64,000 bases of DNA from Granulosicoccus sp. (GCA_023301725.1 JALZUD010000017.1:51357-115356), one strand, 5' to 3'. Positions 42,801 through 53,061 are shown, counted from the first letter of the stretch. Notes: generated from the sequence alone by a model not told the origin. Program-made: numbers and translations.

Positions 42801-45512
42801 CTAGTCGCCCAAGTCAATAAAGTTGACGTAATGACTTAGCGTTACGCTCTTAAGGTGGCGCAGCTTGTTGGCCATCTCTCGAGCAGGTAGTGGCTTTGAA
42901 AAATGAAAGCCCTGATAACCTTCGCAACCTTCATTAGCCAGAAGTGGTAGCACACCTGCAGTTTCCACACCTTCAGCGATAACACGTATTCCCAATGTTT
43001 TTGCCAAAGCGATAATGCTTTTGATAACAGCCACTGAGTGGGGGAGTACTCCAATATCCGCTATGAATGAGCGATCAATTTTCAAATGATCTAGCGGTAG
43101 CTGACTCAAATAGGCTAAGGACGAATAGCCAGTACCAAAATCATCCAGTGAAATTTGAACGCCCAACGACTTCACCTCGTTGATTATATTGGTCTCCACC
43201 GTCTGTACCAGCGTTGACTCTGTAATTTCCAATATCAGACTGTCAGGGCGCATGGATTGCCTTTCAAGAATTCCGGCCAGCCTATCAACGAAATTGGGTG
43301 TGCTTAATTGTCGCGCAGAAACATTCACTGACATCGTGGTAGCAGGCCCTACTAAGCCTCGGCGCAACCAGATTCGATGTTGAGCACACGCCTGAGAAAT
43401 TGCCCATTCACCCAACTCGCCAATAAGTCCTGTTTCTTCAAGGACGTCGATGAAAACACCTGGGCTTATGTAACCACCTCCTGCTTGAGGCCAGCGTAAC
43501 AAGGCCTCAAATCCCAACAGACGGTTTTCGTTTATCAGTAATTGCGGTTGATAGAAAAGCTCGAAATCCTGTCTGTCTACTGCTCGGCGCAGGCTGGTAA
43601 TTAGGATGGAGCGTTCACTTCGGGCCTGATCTAAACCCGGCGTGAAAAAGATGTACCTCGAACGACCAGACAGCTTGGCACGGCATAAAGCGATATCTGC
43701 CTGTTTTATCAAGCTGCCGGCGTCAGTGGTTGTATCAGTGTTCGCACCAGTGGCCATAGCGATACCTATACTGGCCGATACGTACACTTCTTCTTGTTGC
43801 AACAAAAACGGTTGTTTAATGGCATGCACGATGGCATCAGCAATTAAGCTGGCTTCACGATTGTTCTTTAGTCTATCGAGTGTAACGGTAAATTCATCCC
43901 CTCCAAGGCGTGCAACAGTATCTCCATCGAGCACAGCTTGCTTAATTCGCATACCCACTTGAGCCAACAATTCATCGCCAGCATCATGACCCAAGGTGTC
44001 GTTGACCGCTTTAAAACCGTCAATGTCAATGAACAGCAAGCAGACGATACCGTGTGCCTCACGCTCTTTAAACTGCCGATACAACTTTTCTAAAAAATTA
44101 GTTCGGTTGGGTAATTTAGTGAGAGGGTCGTGATGTGCAATTTGTTTAAATCGTCGTTTTGCTTCGTACTGATCGGTGATGTCCATGACAACGATCAATG
44201 CACCCTTAAAAGAATTGAGATTATCGAGCAAAGCGGTTGCGTTAAAGCTGACCCATAGTGGATTGTTGTTACCAGTATTGAGTTTATAGGTCTGGTTATA
44301 GATATGACCTTTGAGCAGAGCAGAGCGCATGTCTGACAGGAAGTGGCTCTGATCGGCAGGTTGAATAGCTTCTATCCAACCCGCTCCGAGATTATTTGGC
44401 TTACTAATTGTGCTGAGCTGACACCACATGGTGTTTGCATATTTACACAACCATTGCTCATCGAGTTTGATGATGCCTACGGGCGCCAGTTGCGTGAGAG
44501 TGCGATACTGCTGCAAAGTGCTTTGTAAATTGTCATCGCCGTTGGGTCCATTACCTGCTTCGTTAATGACAAGCGTGGTGTGTACCGCACCGTCAGTGCG
44601 AACATGAAACGCCTTGATATCAATCGGTAAACGTTGCACTTTGGCGAAAATCGCTTTGGCGCCTGCTATGGCATAAGGGTGTTCGTCGTTAGCTCTTAGC
44701 GAGTAGCTATAACTTGCAGCGTTGCGTTCTATTTCGTTAACACACTCATGATTAATGAAATGTGTAAGGAAGGAACCTAAGGCTGTTTTTCCATCCACCC
44801 CAAACAATCGCTCACTCGCTGGATTAAATGCTGTGATTCGCAAATGATCGTCAACGGTGAGGATGGCGTTGTAAGAGGCCTCAAGTACCGATGCTAACTG
44901 GCGGTTGGTATCAGTAACACCGGCAATAACGTTGTTGATTCCTCGATTGATAATACTGTTGATATGCACACGAATAAAAGCGTCGAGCATGCTTTGCAAA
45001 CGTTTCACAGTGACCAGATCGAAGCGTAACTTTGCATTGGCTATCATCAACACGCTCTTTACAGAGCCTTTATCGATAATAGGAAAAACTGCAACAGAGC
45101 CGATAGCTGGTGCGCTTGATGGGACATTTAAGAGCTGCAGATCGCTTGTGTCGTTAGAGAAGACCGGTTTTTGTGCAACCAGTACATCGTTGAGAGTTTC
45201 ATCAGGTGTAGTGTTGATCAATCTGTCTTGCTTGCGCACTACAAGCCCGTCGCTGTTCACCAACACGCTAGCATCTAGTGCCAGTTGTCCGTCTTCAAGA
45301 GGCCTGAGCACACAACCGTAGGATGCACCAACCAAGCGCAATGATTCCAGTATCAGCTCTTCGCTTAGCTCTTTGGACGATAGCCCGCGGGCAACACGCT
45401 CTCCCACTCTATCCAGAAATCGCTGTTGTATGTTGTCTACAGCTTGACGCACTTTATGATCAGCGCGTCTTTCGAGTATGGAGTTGTTGTCCACTTCGGA
45501 CATGAGCAGCAT
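42801..45512 (-). CDS. GAF-PAS-PAS-GGDEF-EAL cyclic-di-GMP protein
   Basis: Predicted to make and/or break cyclic di-GMP. A GAF-like region (about 55-190) is followed by a PAS (about 205-300), a second PAS/PAC (about 340-455), a GGDEF domain with intact motif at 537-541, and an EAL domain with E669 in FEALLRW. The EAL domain keeps NVSARQL, ITEST, LDDFGTGYSSL, KIDRSF, AEGVET and GYQG, so it should be active. The product-inhibition I-site reads LDGD where RxxD is expected, so GGDEF feedback control may be absent. No membrane segment is seen. Signal unknown; it lies alone downstream of hemD. Confidence 0.92.
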   Translation of the reverse strand: MLLMSEVDNNSILERRADHKVRQAVDNIQQRFLDRVGERVARGLSSKELSEELILESLRLVGASYGCVLRPLEDGQLALDASVLVNSDGLVVRKQDRLINTTPDETLNDVLVAQKPVFSNDTSDLQLLNVPSSAPAIGSVAVFPIIDKGSVKSVLMIANAKLRFDLVTVKRLQSMLDAFIRVHINSIINRGINNVIAGVTDTNRQLASVLEASYNAILTVDDHLRITAFNPASERLFGVDGKTALGSFLTHFINHECVNEIERNAASYSYSLRANDEHPYAIAGAKAIFAKVQRLPIDIKAFHVRTDGAVHTTLVINEAGNGPNGDDNLQSTLQQYRTLTQLAPVGIIKLDEQWLCKYANTMWCQLSTISKPNNLGAGWIEAIQPADQSHFLSDMRSALLKGHIYNQTYKLNTGNNNPLWVSFNATALLDNLNSFKGALIVVMDITDQYEAKRRFKQIAHHDPLTKLPNRTNFLEKLYRQFKEREAHGIVCLLFIDIDGFKAVNDTLGHDAGDELLAQVGMRIKQAVLDGDTVARLGGDEFTVTLDRLKNNREASLIADAIVHAIKQPFLLQQEEVYVSASIGIAMATGANTDTTTDAGSLIKQADIALCRAKLSGRSRYIFFTPGLDQARSERSILITSLRRAVDRQDFELFYQPQLLINENRLLGFEALLRWPQAGGGYISPGVFIDVLEETGLIGELGEWAISQACAQHRIWLRRGLVGPATTMSVNVSARQLSTPNFVDRLAGILERQSMRPDSLILEITESTLVQTVETNIINEVKSLGVQISLDDFGTGYSSLAYLSQLPLDHLKIDRSFIADIGVLPHSVAVIKSIIALAKTLGIRVIAEGVETAGVLPLLANEGCEGYQGFHFSKPLPAREMANKLRHLKSVTLSHYVNFIDLGD

Positions 45513-45823
45513 TACGTCGGGTAGTGATGGTCGATGGGCATTAGCGTTTGCGCAGATCCATCCAAGGTACGCGATGCCTGAGTAGGTAACAAAATCGAAG
45601 TGGAGTAGATGTGCTGAAGTTGCATTTTAGTGCGCATGTCGTAAACAGGTAAGAAATGCCGAGAGTTCTCGCTTGCGGCGAGTCCCGATGATGTGTCGTT
45701 AGTGCAACATTGATTGGCGCATTCCTAGCATCATAACTGTTAGATTATTGTGACCCACATTGAATGTACTCCGTGGTGTCTCCATGTCGTGAACAACCGT
45801 ACAACATTGTTATGTAGTGTAGT
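45513..45823. other. Intergenic region between hemD and the GGDEF-EAL gene
   Basis: It should hold the promoter of the minus-strand GGDEF-EAL gene. No ORF, RNA or notable repeat was found. Confidence 0.4.
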
Positions 45824-46615
45824 TCACATTTTTGGTGCTGTTAAGTGCCAATTACAAAGAATTGAGATTTGGCCCTCGTCTCCAGCGGGTTCGGCCACCA
45901 GAATTTGATTTTGAAACCCCAGTGTCAAGGCCCAATCTGCACAGCGCCTGCTGTTAACAACCAGGGGCAATTTTGTCAGCTCTTGTTGGTGGTCTTTGCA
46001 CAGTTGCCATAAATTACTCAACACCTGATCGCTACTGACACTGACAATATCAGGTGGCGTCATGTGGAACAGCTCATTGATTTGAGCGTTCGGTATGTTG
46101 GGCAGGTCGCGTCTATAGACATCAGCGGAATCGATCTTCCAGCCTCTATCCTGTAGGGTTGAGGCGATCAAGGCTCGGCCGCCTACGCCTTTTATCATCA
46201 ATAAACGGGCAGGCTCTACCGAGCAAATTTGCTGGATAAAGCTTTCGCTGTTGTAAGGGGCTTGCGGCGTGTTGAATAACGGTTGGCCGTGGTCGTTAAG
46301 TGCTCGCGCCGTCGCCGCTCCGATGGCGTGTACAGTGCTATTTGGCCACGGTAGCGGCATGATTGCATGTGCAAATTTAACTGCATTTGCGCTTGTGAAC
46401 AGGATGTGATCGGCTTGTTGGTATTGAGTGGCTAACGTGTTGGGTGCAAGGATAACGGGTAATATCTGCAGGCATGGCAGCAGCACAGTGCGAAATCCCT
46501 CGCTTTCACACAGCTTTACAAAGCGTGCGCTTTGCTCTTCTGGTCGTGTGATCAGCAACCGTGGACGGCTTTTAGCTGTGTTGTTCATTGGCGAGTCACT
46601 GTTGTGCCATGTCAT
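45824..46615 (-). CDS. hemD: Uroporphyrinogen-III synthase
   Basis: Cyclises and inverts ring D of hydroxymethylbilane in haem synthesis. The family is recognised by RLLITRPEEQSARF at the start, HILFTSANAVKFA near 70, HAIGAATARAL near 95 and the second-domain VSSDQVLSNL near 190. Length 263 is usual. Its normal partner hemC is not adjacent on either side. It is divergent from argH with a 50-base gap. The longest start is used; an ATG eight codons downstream (MNNTAKSRPR) is also possible. Confidence 0.9.
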   Translation of the reverse strand: MTWHNSDSPMNNTAKSRPRLLITRPEEQSARFVKLCESEGFRTVLLPCLQILPVILAPNTLATQYQQADHILFTSANAVKFAHAIMPLPWPNSTVHAIGAATARALNDHGQPLFNTPQAPYNSESFIQQICSVEPARLLMIKGVGGRALIASTLQDRGWKIDSADVYRRDLPNIPNAQINELFHMTPPDIVSVSSDQVLSNLWQLCKDHQQELTKLPLVVNSRRCADWALTLGFQNQILVAEPAGDEGQISILCNWHLTAPKM

Positions 46616-46665
46616 GAGCCTGAAAGAGGCTAGTATACGGTTGCCTGTAATTTTTGGAAAACCAC

Positions 46666-48135
46666 ATGAGCCAGCCTGATAAACCTACATCCAATAACCC
46701 ATCCGCCGCATCGCGCGTGGACGGTACGTCACCTGAAGAATCAGGGGAGTCTTTGTGGGGTGGAAGATTCACCGAATCTACCGATCAGTTTGTGCAGGAA
46801 TTCACCGCGTCAGTGAATTTTGATAAGCGTATGTATCGGCAAGACATTCAGGGCAGCAGAGCGCACGCCACCATGTTGCAGCGTACCGGTGTGATCAGTC
46901 AGGAGGACAATAAGGCCATCCAAGATGGTCTGAACGCGGTTGAAAAAGATATAGAGTCTGGCGCATTTAAGTGGTCTGTTGCGCTAGAAGATGTTCACAT
47001 GAATATCGAAGCGGCGTTAACCGCGCGCATTGGTGACGCTGGCAAACGCTTGCACACAGGCAGATCTCGTAACGACCAGGTAGCCACAGATATTCGTTTG
47101 TATTTACGTGAATCTTGCGATCAGACGGCTTTGCAACTGGTGCGGCTGCTGGAGGGCCTACTTGAACTGGCGGCCAGAGAGAAAGCGACAATCATGCCTG
47201 GCTTCACCCATCTACAAACAGCTCAGCCAGTGACTTTTGGCCATCATGTTATGGCGTGGTTTGAGATGTTGCTTCGCGATCTTGAACGTCTGGGTGATAC
47301 ACGCAAACGTCTCAATCGCATGCCACTAGGGGCGGCAGCCTTGGCGGGCACCTCGTACCCCATTGATCGGGAAATTACCCGTGAGTTATTGGCGTTTAGC
47401 GAGGTGTGCGAAAACTCTCTAGATGCCGTTAGTGATCGGGATTTTGCTATTGAATTTTGCTCAACGAGTGCTATCAGCCTGATGCACTTATCACGGATTG
47501 CCGAAGAACTCGTGTTATGGATGTCAGCTCAGTTTCGCTTCATCGATCTACCAGATCGATTTTGCACAGGCTCGTCAATCATGCCGCAAAAGAAAAACCC
47601 AGATGTACCTGAACTGGTGCGAGGCAAGACAGGACGAGTCTATGGCAACCTGATGTCTCTACTGACGCTGATGAAGAGCCAGCCGCTGGCGTATAACAAG
47701 GACAATCAGGAGGATAAAGAACCTCTCTTTGATTCTGTTGATACTTGGTTTGGTTGTTTATGTGCGTTCGCCGATATGCTGCCGGCTATTCAGGTAAATC
47801 ATGAATCCATGCGCCATGCGGCTAAATCAGGGTTTTCCACGGCCACCGATCTCGCTGATTATCTCGTGGGCAAAGGTATGGCATTTAGAGATGCGCATGA
47901 GGTCGTCGGCGAGGCCGTAGCTCATGGCGTCAAGCATGAATTAGATTTGGCGGATATGTCTCTCGAACAGTTGCAAGTCTTTAGTGAACAAATTACTCAA
48001 GATGTATTTGACGTGCTGACATTAGAGGGCTCCGTCAATGCACGTTCACACATTGGAGGCACAGCACCGAATGCCGTGGAACAAGCCATTGACAGAGCAA
48101 GGGTACGATTGTCAGCGGCTTACAAACCAAGTTGA
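46666..48135 (+). CDS. argH: Argininosuccinate lyase
   Basis: Last step of arginine synthesis: splits argininosuccinate into arginine and fumarate. The signature [12 protein letters not shown] is near residue 305, with [13 protein letters not shown] and [11 protein letters not shown] upstream. The start was set at ATG 46666, preceded by GGAAA at five bases, rather than the upstream in-frame TTG at 46654. Some 25 polar residues precede the conserved LWGGRF. Its last 16 bases overlap the convergent esterase gene. Confidence 0.96.
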   Translation: MSQPDKPTSNNPSAASRVDGTSPEESGESLWGGRFTESTDQFVQEFTASVNFDKRMYRQDIQGSRAHATMLQRTGVISQEDNKAIQDGLNAVEKDIESGAFKWSVALEDVHMNIEAALTARIGDAGKRLHTGRSRNDQVATDIRLYLRESCDQTALQLVRLLEGLLELAAREKATIMPGFTHLQTAQPVTFGHHVMAWFEMLLRDLERLGDTRKRLNRMPLGAAALAGTSYPIDREITRELLAFSEVCENSLDAVSDRDFAIEFCSTSAISLMHLSRIAEELVLWMSAQFRFIDLPDRFCTGSSIMPQKKNPDVPELVRGKTGRVYGNLMSLLTLMKSQPLAYNKDNQEDKEPLFDSVDTWFGCLCAFADMLPAIQVNHESMRHAAKSGFSTATDLADYLVGKGMAFRDAHEVVGEAVAHGVKHELDLADMSLEQLQVFSEQITQDVFDVLTLEGSVNARSHIGGTAPNAVEQAIDRARVRLSAAYKPS

Positions 48136-48809
48136 TCCTTAAGCCATAATGAAATATCCGCTATTTCCTCAGCACTGACGCTGTGCGCCATGGGGTAGTC
48201 GTGCCATTGCACGGCTAAGCCCATTTCAGTGAGTTTTTCATGAGACTGCTGTGCGTGTTGCATCTGGATCACGTCGTCAAACTGACCGTGTGCCATGAAC
48301 ACAGGCAACTGTGCAGCGTGTGCGCTTAGGTGCTCAACTACCCTGTCTTGAACTGGTAGATACGTGGATAGTGCCATTACGCCGGCAAGCTTGTGCTTTC
48401 TGGTGAGTGCTGTGAAAAGCGCAATGGCACCACCTTGAGAGAATCCTGCCAAGATGATGTTGCTTGCAGCAATACCGCGCTTTATTTCAGCCTCAATGAG
48501 TGCGTTGACTTGATCAGCTGATCCTTCAATGCCTGTTATGTCTTGTTTGCGCTGTCCAAAGTCCAGTGAGTCGATATCGTACCAACCTGGCATAGGCGCG
48601 CCTCCATTGATCGTTATGGGACGAACAGGGGCGTGTGGAAAGATAAATCTGACACCGACGGTGTCGCCCAGACCCAATTCGGGCACGATAGGCTCAAAAT
48701 CGTGTCCACTGGCACCGAGCCCATGTAGCCAGATAACGCTGTATTGGCAAGTTGTAGCCGTTTCAAGTTCGATTGTTTCCAGTGTCTTTATGCTTACTTG
48801 GGTACTCAT
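48120..48809 (-). CDS. Carboxylesterase, alpha/beta-hydrolase (YpfH/EstB type)
   Basis: Cytosolic serine esterase of the phospholipase/carboxylesterase family. The oxyanion region is [13 protein letters not shown] (near 25-40), the nucleophile is in GFSQGG near residue 121, the acid is in GQFDDVI and the base in MAHSV near 213. It has the typical [12 protein letters not shown] and PGWYDI. Length 229 is normal. Physiological substrate unknown. Its 3' end overlaps argH, and it is divergent from lptM. Confidence 0.9.
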   Translation of the reverse strand: MSTQVSIKTLETIELETATTCQYSVIWLHGLGASGHDFEPIVPELGLGDTVGVRFIFPHAPVRPITINGGAPMPGWYDIDSLDFGQRKQDITGIEGSADQVNALIEAEIKRGIAASNIILAGFSQGGAIALFTALTRKHKLAGVMALSTYLPVQDRVVEHLSAHAAQLPVFMAHGQFDDVIQMQHAQQSHEKLTEMGLAVQWHDYPMAHSVSAEEIADISLWLKDQLGL

Positions 48810-48925
48810 GAGCGTATGTCGATGGTTAAGTGTGTGGGCGTGGGCGTGGGCGAGTATACTCTAGCCCTATAATGCCCCTCAACCGAGAGCCTATTTTTAC
48901 TCGTCGAGCGTGTGCTGGAGAAAAG

Positions 48926-49168
48926 ATGCGGATCTATCTGTATGTGTTAGTGCCAATGCTATTGCTCACCTTGTCCGGCTGTGGGCGCAGTGGTGATCTT
49001 TTTCTTCCAATAAACGAACAAACTGCGGAAGAACTGAAAGCTGCAAGTGAATTGCTCGACAATGCCGCGCAAAGTCCGGAATTGACGGAAGCACAGAAAG
49101 AAGAAGCCGCTAAGCGAGCCCGTCAGTCCGAAACTGATGGTGAAATACTGCCAGACGAGACGCAATAA
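48926..49168 (+). CDS. lptM: LPS translocon maturation chaperone LptM (YifL-like lipoprotein)
   Basis: Small outer-membrane lipoprotein, implicated in E. coli in LptD maturation. The start was set at ATG 48926 (GGAG five bases upstream), not the upstream ATG at 48830, because this places a clean lipoprotein signal peptide MRIYLYVLVPMLLLTLSGC at the N-terminus. CGRSGDLFLP after the lipobox matches the family's CGxxGPLYxP pattern. The rest is a charged, probably disordered helix. It lies before lysA-dapF, the conserved place for this gene. Confidence 0.85.
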   Translation: MRIYLYVLVPMLLLTLSGCGRSGDLFLPINEQTAEELKAASELLDNAAQSPELTEAQKEEAAKRARQSETDGEILPDETQ

Positions 49169-49224
49169 CCGGGATAGCACTTGCTGTTGTCTTTGCAACT
49201 ACGCCTGGCATGGCCGGGCGCAAC

Positions 49225-49259
49225 CTTGTGAGCAACACTTGTGAGCAACACTTGTGAGT
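49225..49259. repeat. 13-bp tandem repeat between lptM and lysA
   Basis: CTTGTGAGCAACA occurs twice in full and a third time in part, head to tail, within the 164-base lptM-lysA gap. Probably slippage-derived; it could alter spacing in the lysA leader. Confidence 0.7.
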
Positions 49260-49332
49260 CACTCTTGCTTGCAACTCTCGTTACTGATGAGATGCCCCAA
49301 CAATTAAATGTTTTGAGAATACTGCATAACTT

Positions 49333-50580
49333 ATGACACCTTTTCAACGTCAATCTGGATCATTAATGGCAGGCCAGATGCGCTGCACTGATCTAGCTGA
49401 ACAATTCGGCACGCCACTGTATGTCTATGATCGCGCGAGTATAGAAGCTGCCTGGCAGGAGTTTGCCACGGCCTTGTCGGGTACCGATCACCTGATCTGT
49501 TATGCCGTGAAGGCAAACAGTAATCTGGGTGTGCTAAATGTGCTTGCGCAACTAGGTTCGGGTTTTGATATCGTCTCCATTGGCGAGCTGAAACGCGTTT
49601 TGGCAGCAGGTGGCGCTGCCGAGCGCATTGTTTTTTCAGGGGTTGGCAAGCAGACACATGAAATGGAAGCGGCGTTGGATGCTGGCATACGCTGCTTCAA
49701 TGTAGAGTCAGTTTCAGAGCTGAACCGTCTGGCCGAGGTAGCTGCAGCACATGGCACTCAGGCTCCGGTATCGCTGCGCATAAACCCTGATGTAGATGCC
49801 ATGACGCATCCCTATATCTCCACCGGTCTAAAAGAGAACAAGTTTGGAATCAACATGAGTGATGCCATGGGTGCGTATCGCCAGGCTGCTCAATTTAGCT
49901 CAATAGATGTGCATGGCATAGACTGTCATATTGGCTCGCAGCTTAGCTCGCTTGACCCCTACAGAGATGCCGTGAATCTGTTGGTGCAGATGATCGATAC
50001 ACTCAACGACGAGGGTATAAAGCTCAGCCATATTGATGTTGGTGGTGGTCAAGGCATTCAATACGCTGACGATGAACAGGCGCTTGATATACAAGCATGG
50101 GCTACGTGTGTAAAAGACGCTATTGGAGATCGTAAACTGCAGATAGTGGTTGAACCTGGGCGTTATATTGTTGGGCAGGCAGGGGTGCTACTCACTCGTG
50201 TGGAATGCCTGAAAAGCAACGAGGATAGACACTTTGCCATTGTTGATGCGGCGATGAACGATCTACTACGCCCCGCACTGTATAGCGCTTGGCAGGCGAT
50301 TGAAGAGGTAGAGACACTTGCGCGTGAACCTGCTGTGTACGATGTGGTTGGGCCGGTGTGTGAGTCAGCTGATTTTTTGGGTAAGCAGCGTACACTTGCC
50401 ATCGCTGAGAACGACCTGCTGTGCGTGCATTCAGCGGGTGCATACTGTTTTGCCATGAGTTCTAATTACAACACAAGGGCTCGTCCAGCAGAGGTCATGG
50501 TCGATGGCGACAAGGCTCATCTGGTGCGTTCAAGAGAAACAGTAGAGTCGCTGTTTGCTGACGAATTTCTGTTAACGTGA
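49333..50580 (+). CDS. lysA: Diaminopimelate decarboxylase
   Basis: PLP enzyme making lysine from meso-diaminopimelate. The PLP lysine is K60 in CYAVKAN; HIGSQ, GGGQGI and EPGRYIV mark the barrel; the C-terminal CESADFLGKQR holds the active-site cysteine from the neighbouring subunit. Length 415 is normal. It overlaps dapF by four bases (GTGA). Confidence 0.97.
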   Translation: MTPFQRQSGSLMAGQMRCTDLAEQFGTPLYVYDRASIEAAWQEFATALSGTDHLICYAVKANSNLGVLNVLAQLGSGFDIVSIGELKRVLAAGGAAERIVFSGVGKQTHEMEAALDAGIRCFNVESVSELNRLAEVAAAHGTQAPVSLRINPDVDAMTHPYISTGLKENKFGINMSDAMGAYRQAAQFSSIDVHGIDCHIGSQLSSLDPYRDAVNLLVQMIDTLNDEGIKLSHIDVGGGQGIQYADDEQALDIQAWATCVKDAIGDRKLQIVVEPGRYIVGQAGVLLTRVECLKSNEDRHFAIVDAAMNDLLRPALYSAWQAIEEVETLAREPAVYDVVGPVCESADFLGKQRTLAIAENDLLCVHSAGAYCFAMSSNYNTRARPAEVMVDGDKAHLVRSRETVESLFADEFLLT

Positions 50581-51410
50581 AGACGCTTGAATTTACCAAA
50601 ATGCATGGCCTGGGCAATGATTTCATGGTCCTTGACAACCGCAGTGGTGATATTCAATTTAGCACCGAGAACATCCGTGCCTGGTCAAACAGGTACACAG
50701 GCATCGGCTTTGACCAACTCCTGGTCGTGAAGGCAGCCAGCGTGGCTGACGCTGAATTTGACTATCAAATCTTTAATGCAGATGGCGAGGAAGTGGAGCA
50801 CTGTGGCAACGGAGCACGCTGCTTCGCGCGCTACGTACATGAGCGTGAACTTACTCACAGCCAGTCCATCCGTGTCAATACTGTGCGAGGAATCATCACG
50901 CTTCATCTGCTTGAGGATGGCCAAGTCAGCGTGCTGATGGGTGTGCCGCAGTTCGAGCCAGCAGCCATACCCTTTCTGGCAGAGCAGGTCAGTGATTTTT
51001 ATACCTTAGCAGTCGGTGATCAAAGCTTTCAAGTGGGCGCAGCGAGCATTGGGAACCCTCACGTGCTGCTAAAAGTGGACGATGTTGACCATGCCGAAGT
51101 CAGCAAACTGGGTGCTGCTATCGAATCTCATGAACGGTTTCCACGACGTGTGAATGTGGGTTTCATGCAAGTGCTGGATCGACAACACATGCGTTTGCGA
51201 GTGTTTGAACGCGGGGTTGGCGAAACCTTGGCTTGCGGCTCGGGAGCGTGTGCAGCGCTAGCGATTGCACACCGTCAAAATCTACTCGATAACACCGCTA
51301 TCGTGAGTTTGCCAGGCGGCGATTTGAAAATACATTGGCCAAATATGCAAGCTTCGATTGAAATGACGGGCCCATGTTCTACAGTCTTTGAGGGACAAAT
51401 AAAAATATAA
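50577..51410 (+). CDS. dapF: Diaminopimelate epimerase
   Basis: Interconverts LL- and meso-diaminopimelate for peptidoglycan and lysine. The two catalytic cysteines are C76 in HCGNGARC and C220 in LACGSGACA. It starts with GTG overlapping the lysA stop. Length 277 is typical. Confidence 0.97.
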   Translation: MKTLEFTKMHGLGNDFMVLDNRSGDIQFSTENIRAWSNRYTGIGFDQLLVVKAASVADAEFDYQIFNADGEEVEHCGNGARCFARYVHERELTHSQSIRVNTVRGIITLHLLEDGQVSVLMGVPQFEPAAIPFLAEQVSDFYTLAVGDQSFQVGAASIGNPHVLLKVDDVDHAEVSKLGAAIESHERFPRRVNVGFMQVLDRQHMRLRVFERGVGETLACGSGACAALAIAHRQNLLDNTAIVSLPGGDLKIHWPNMQASIEMTGPCSTVFEGQIKI

Positions 51411-51416
51411 CAGAAC

Positions 51417-52253
51417 ATGCAAGCTGAACCAACTGAAATAGGTACCGAAGCAGGCCGCACTATTTCCGATGCGGATATCGTAAAACACCTGTCTGGTCAT
51501 CCAGAATTTTTTGTTGAAAACAAAGAAATTCTTGCTGGCCTGAGAGTGCCACATGAATCAGGGGCAGCTGTCTCGCTGGTTGAGAAACAAGTCAGTGTTC
51601 TACGTAGTCGTTGTTCGCACCTTGAAAACAGCCTGCGTGATCTCATTGCGGTAGCACGACACAACGAGAATTTACACCAGCGACTGCACACGCTAATACA
51701 GGACGTGATTACTGTCCCTTCAATTGCTGAAATCGTCAGCCTTACACAGTCCAGCTTGCGTGAAAACTTCAGTGCCGAAGATGTGCATATTATGTTGATA
51801 GCACCAGCACCCAAGCGCACAAAGACTGCACGAAGCTCGCGCAAACGTAGCGACAAAGTCGTTGATGGCGTAACGGTCAACAAAAGCCCTGCAAAACCTG
51901 CCGTAAGAAGCCGGCCTGCCAAACTGCTGGATGTCGAGGGTGCAACGGTTGTTCGACACACAGACAAACGAATAAAGCATTTTAGTGATGTGTTTGATTC
52001 TGGAGAAACGGTGTGTGGCATGCCAAACACTGAGCAACTGATCGCTTTGCTTGGCAAGCGACACGGCGACGTTGCGTCAGCTGCGATCATTCCATTGCAG
52101 TTTGAGCGCAAGTTGGGCGTTATCATGCTCACCAGTAGAGACGAAGCACGCTTCAGTACAACAAAAGGCGTCATGTTTCTCAATCAGATGGGCGATTTAC
52201 TCAGTCGGCGTATACACAGCTATGGCATGCACCAACTGGTAGCCAGCAAGTGA
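51417..52253 (+). CDS. DUF484 family protein (YigA-like)
   Basis: Protein of unknown function that in gammaproteobacteria regularly sits between dapF and xerC, as here. The N-terminal motif DADIVKHLSGHPEFF and the VPHESGAAVSLVEKQVSVLRSR coiled coil are characteristic; the C-terminal half looks GAF-like (AIIPLQFERKLGVIMLTSRDEARF). A basic insert, SSRKRSDK with SRPAK nearby (about 140-170), breaks the GAF-like part. Its stop overlaps the GTG start of xerC (GTGA). Confidence 0.88.
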   Translation: MQAEPTEIGTEAGRTISDADIVKHLSGHPEFFVENKEILAGLRVPHESGAAVSLVEKQVSVLRSRCSHLENSLRDLIAVARHNENLHQRLHTLIQDVITVPSIAEIVSLTQSSLRENFSAEDVHIMLIAPAPKRTKTARSSRKRSDKVVDGVTVNKSPAKPAVRSRPAKLLDVEGATVVRHTDKRIKHFSDVFDSGETVCGMPNTEQLIALLGKRHGDVASAAIIPLQFERKLGVIMLTSRDEARFSTTKGVMFLNQMGDLLSRRIHSYGMHQLVASK

Positions 52254-53035
52254 TTGGCTTCCAAGAGGACATCAACAAGTATGTGCAAGAATTGCAGATA
52301 GCACGAGGTGCATCACCTCATACTGTCACTAACTATGCGCGTGATTTGAAGGCTGTGGCCAGATCGGCTACTTATCGAGAAATTGCTGATTGGTTGTCAT
52401 TGACGTCCCACGATATCAGCGCCATTGTTGCGCAGCAGCATAGTGAGGGAATTTCTGGCCGAAGCTTGTCAAGACGCTTGTCTGCGGTGCGAGGGCTATA
52501 TAATTTTCTCATCGCCAACTCGCAGATATCAACCAACCCTGCGCAGGATATTCTAGCGCCGACTGATACACATGCCTTGCCTGTTTCGCTGGCGATGAAA
52601 GACATGAGTCGCTCACTCACGCAACATCTGAATGATCCGATGACATGTCGTGATCTGGCCATGTTCGAGCTGATGTATTCATCCGGACTGCGCCTGGCAG
52701 AGCTTGTCAACATTGACCTAGTTGATCTTGATTTGAGTGTGGGTCAGGTTCGAGTGACCGGTAAAGGCGGTAAGGTACGGGATTTGCCGGTAGGAGAACA
52801 GGCAGTCGATGCGATTAACAAATGGCTTGGGTGTCGACGCAGCCTGCCGGGTGCAGACGAACGTGCAGTGTTTTTGAGTACTCGCGGAAAGCGTATTGCG
52901 CCACGAACGGTACAAATGCGACTCAAAAAACTGACAGAGACACAAGGCATTGAACGTGAATGTTATCCACACATGCCTAAGAAGCCTTTTGCAAGCCATT
53001 TACTGGAGCGTCGTGGATCTTTGAGTGCAGCTTAG
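52250..53035 (+). pseudogene. xerC: Degenerate XerC tyrosine recombinase, C-terminus lost
   Basis: XerC normally resolves chromosome dimers at dif with XerD. The core-binding N-terminal domain is intact (LQIARGASPHTVTNYARDLKA; LSRRLSAVRGLYNFL), as are the first catalytic arginine (R148 in SSGLRLAEL) and the hairpin lysine region GKGGKVRDLP. The HxLRH box, however, reads HMPKK, with Lys at 244 instead of the catalytic Arg and Lys at 245 instead of His. The frame stops at TAG 53033-53035, where the conserved Gln of AVQELLGH belongs. Reading on after the stop gives SLL, matching ELL, then similarity fades, so the third-box histidine and the tyrosine nucleophile are missing. It is almost surely inactive as a recombinase; the organism presumably uses another copy. 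Confidence 0.85.
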
Positions 53036-53061
53036 TCATTGTTGACTACAGTCCGCCATCT

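Noticed and set aside
46654..46665. TTG start for argH at 46654
   Set aside because: The GGAAA ribosome site overlaps this codon and is well placed for ATG 46666 instead.
48830..48925. Longer LptM start at 48830
   Set aside because: It would put 32 residues before the lipoprotein signal peptide and destroy export; GGAG precedes ATG 48926.
51497..52183. 228-codon open frame antisense to the DUF484 gene
   Set aside because: Lies entirely opposite a recognised gene, with no family features; a shadow frame.
52963..52971. DnaA box TTATCCACA inside xerC
   Set aside because: Single box in coding sequence far from the origin; also seen in mnmG (21461-21469) and yidC (29617-29625). Chance matches are expected at this length.
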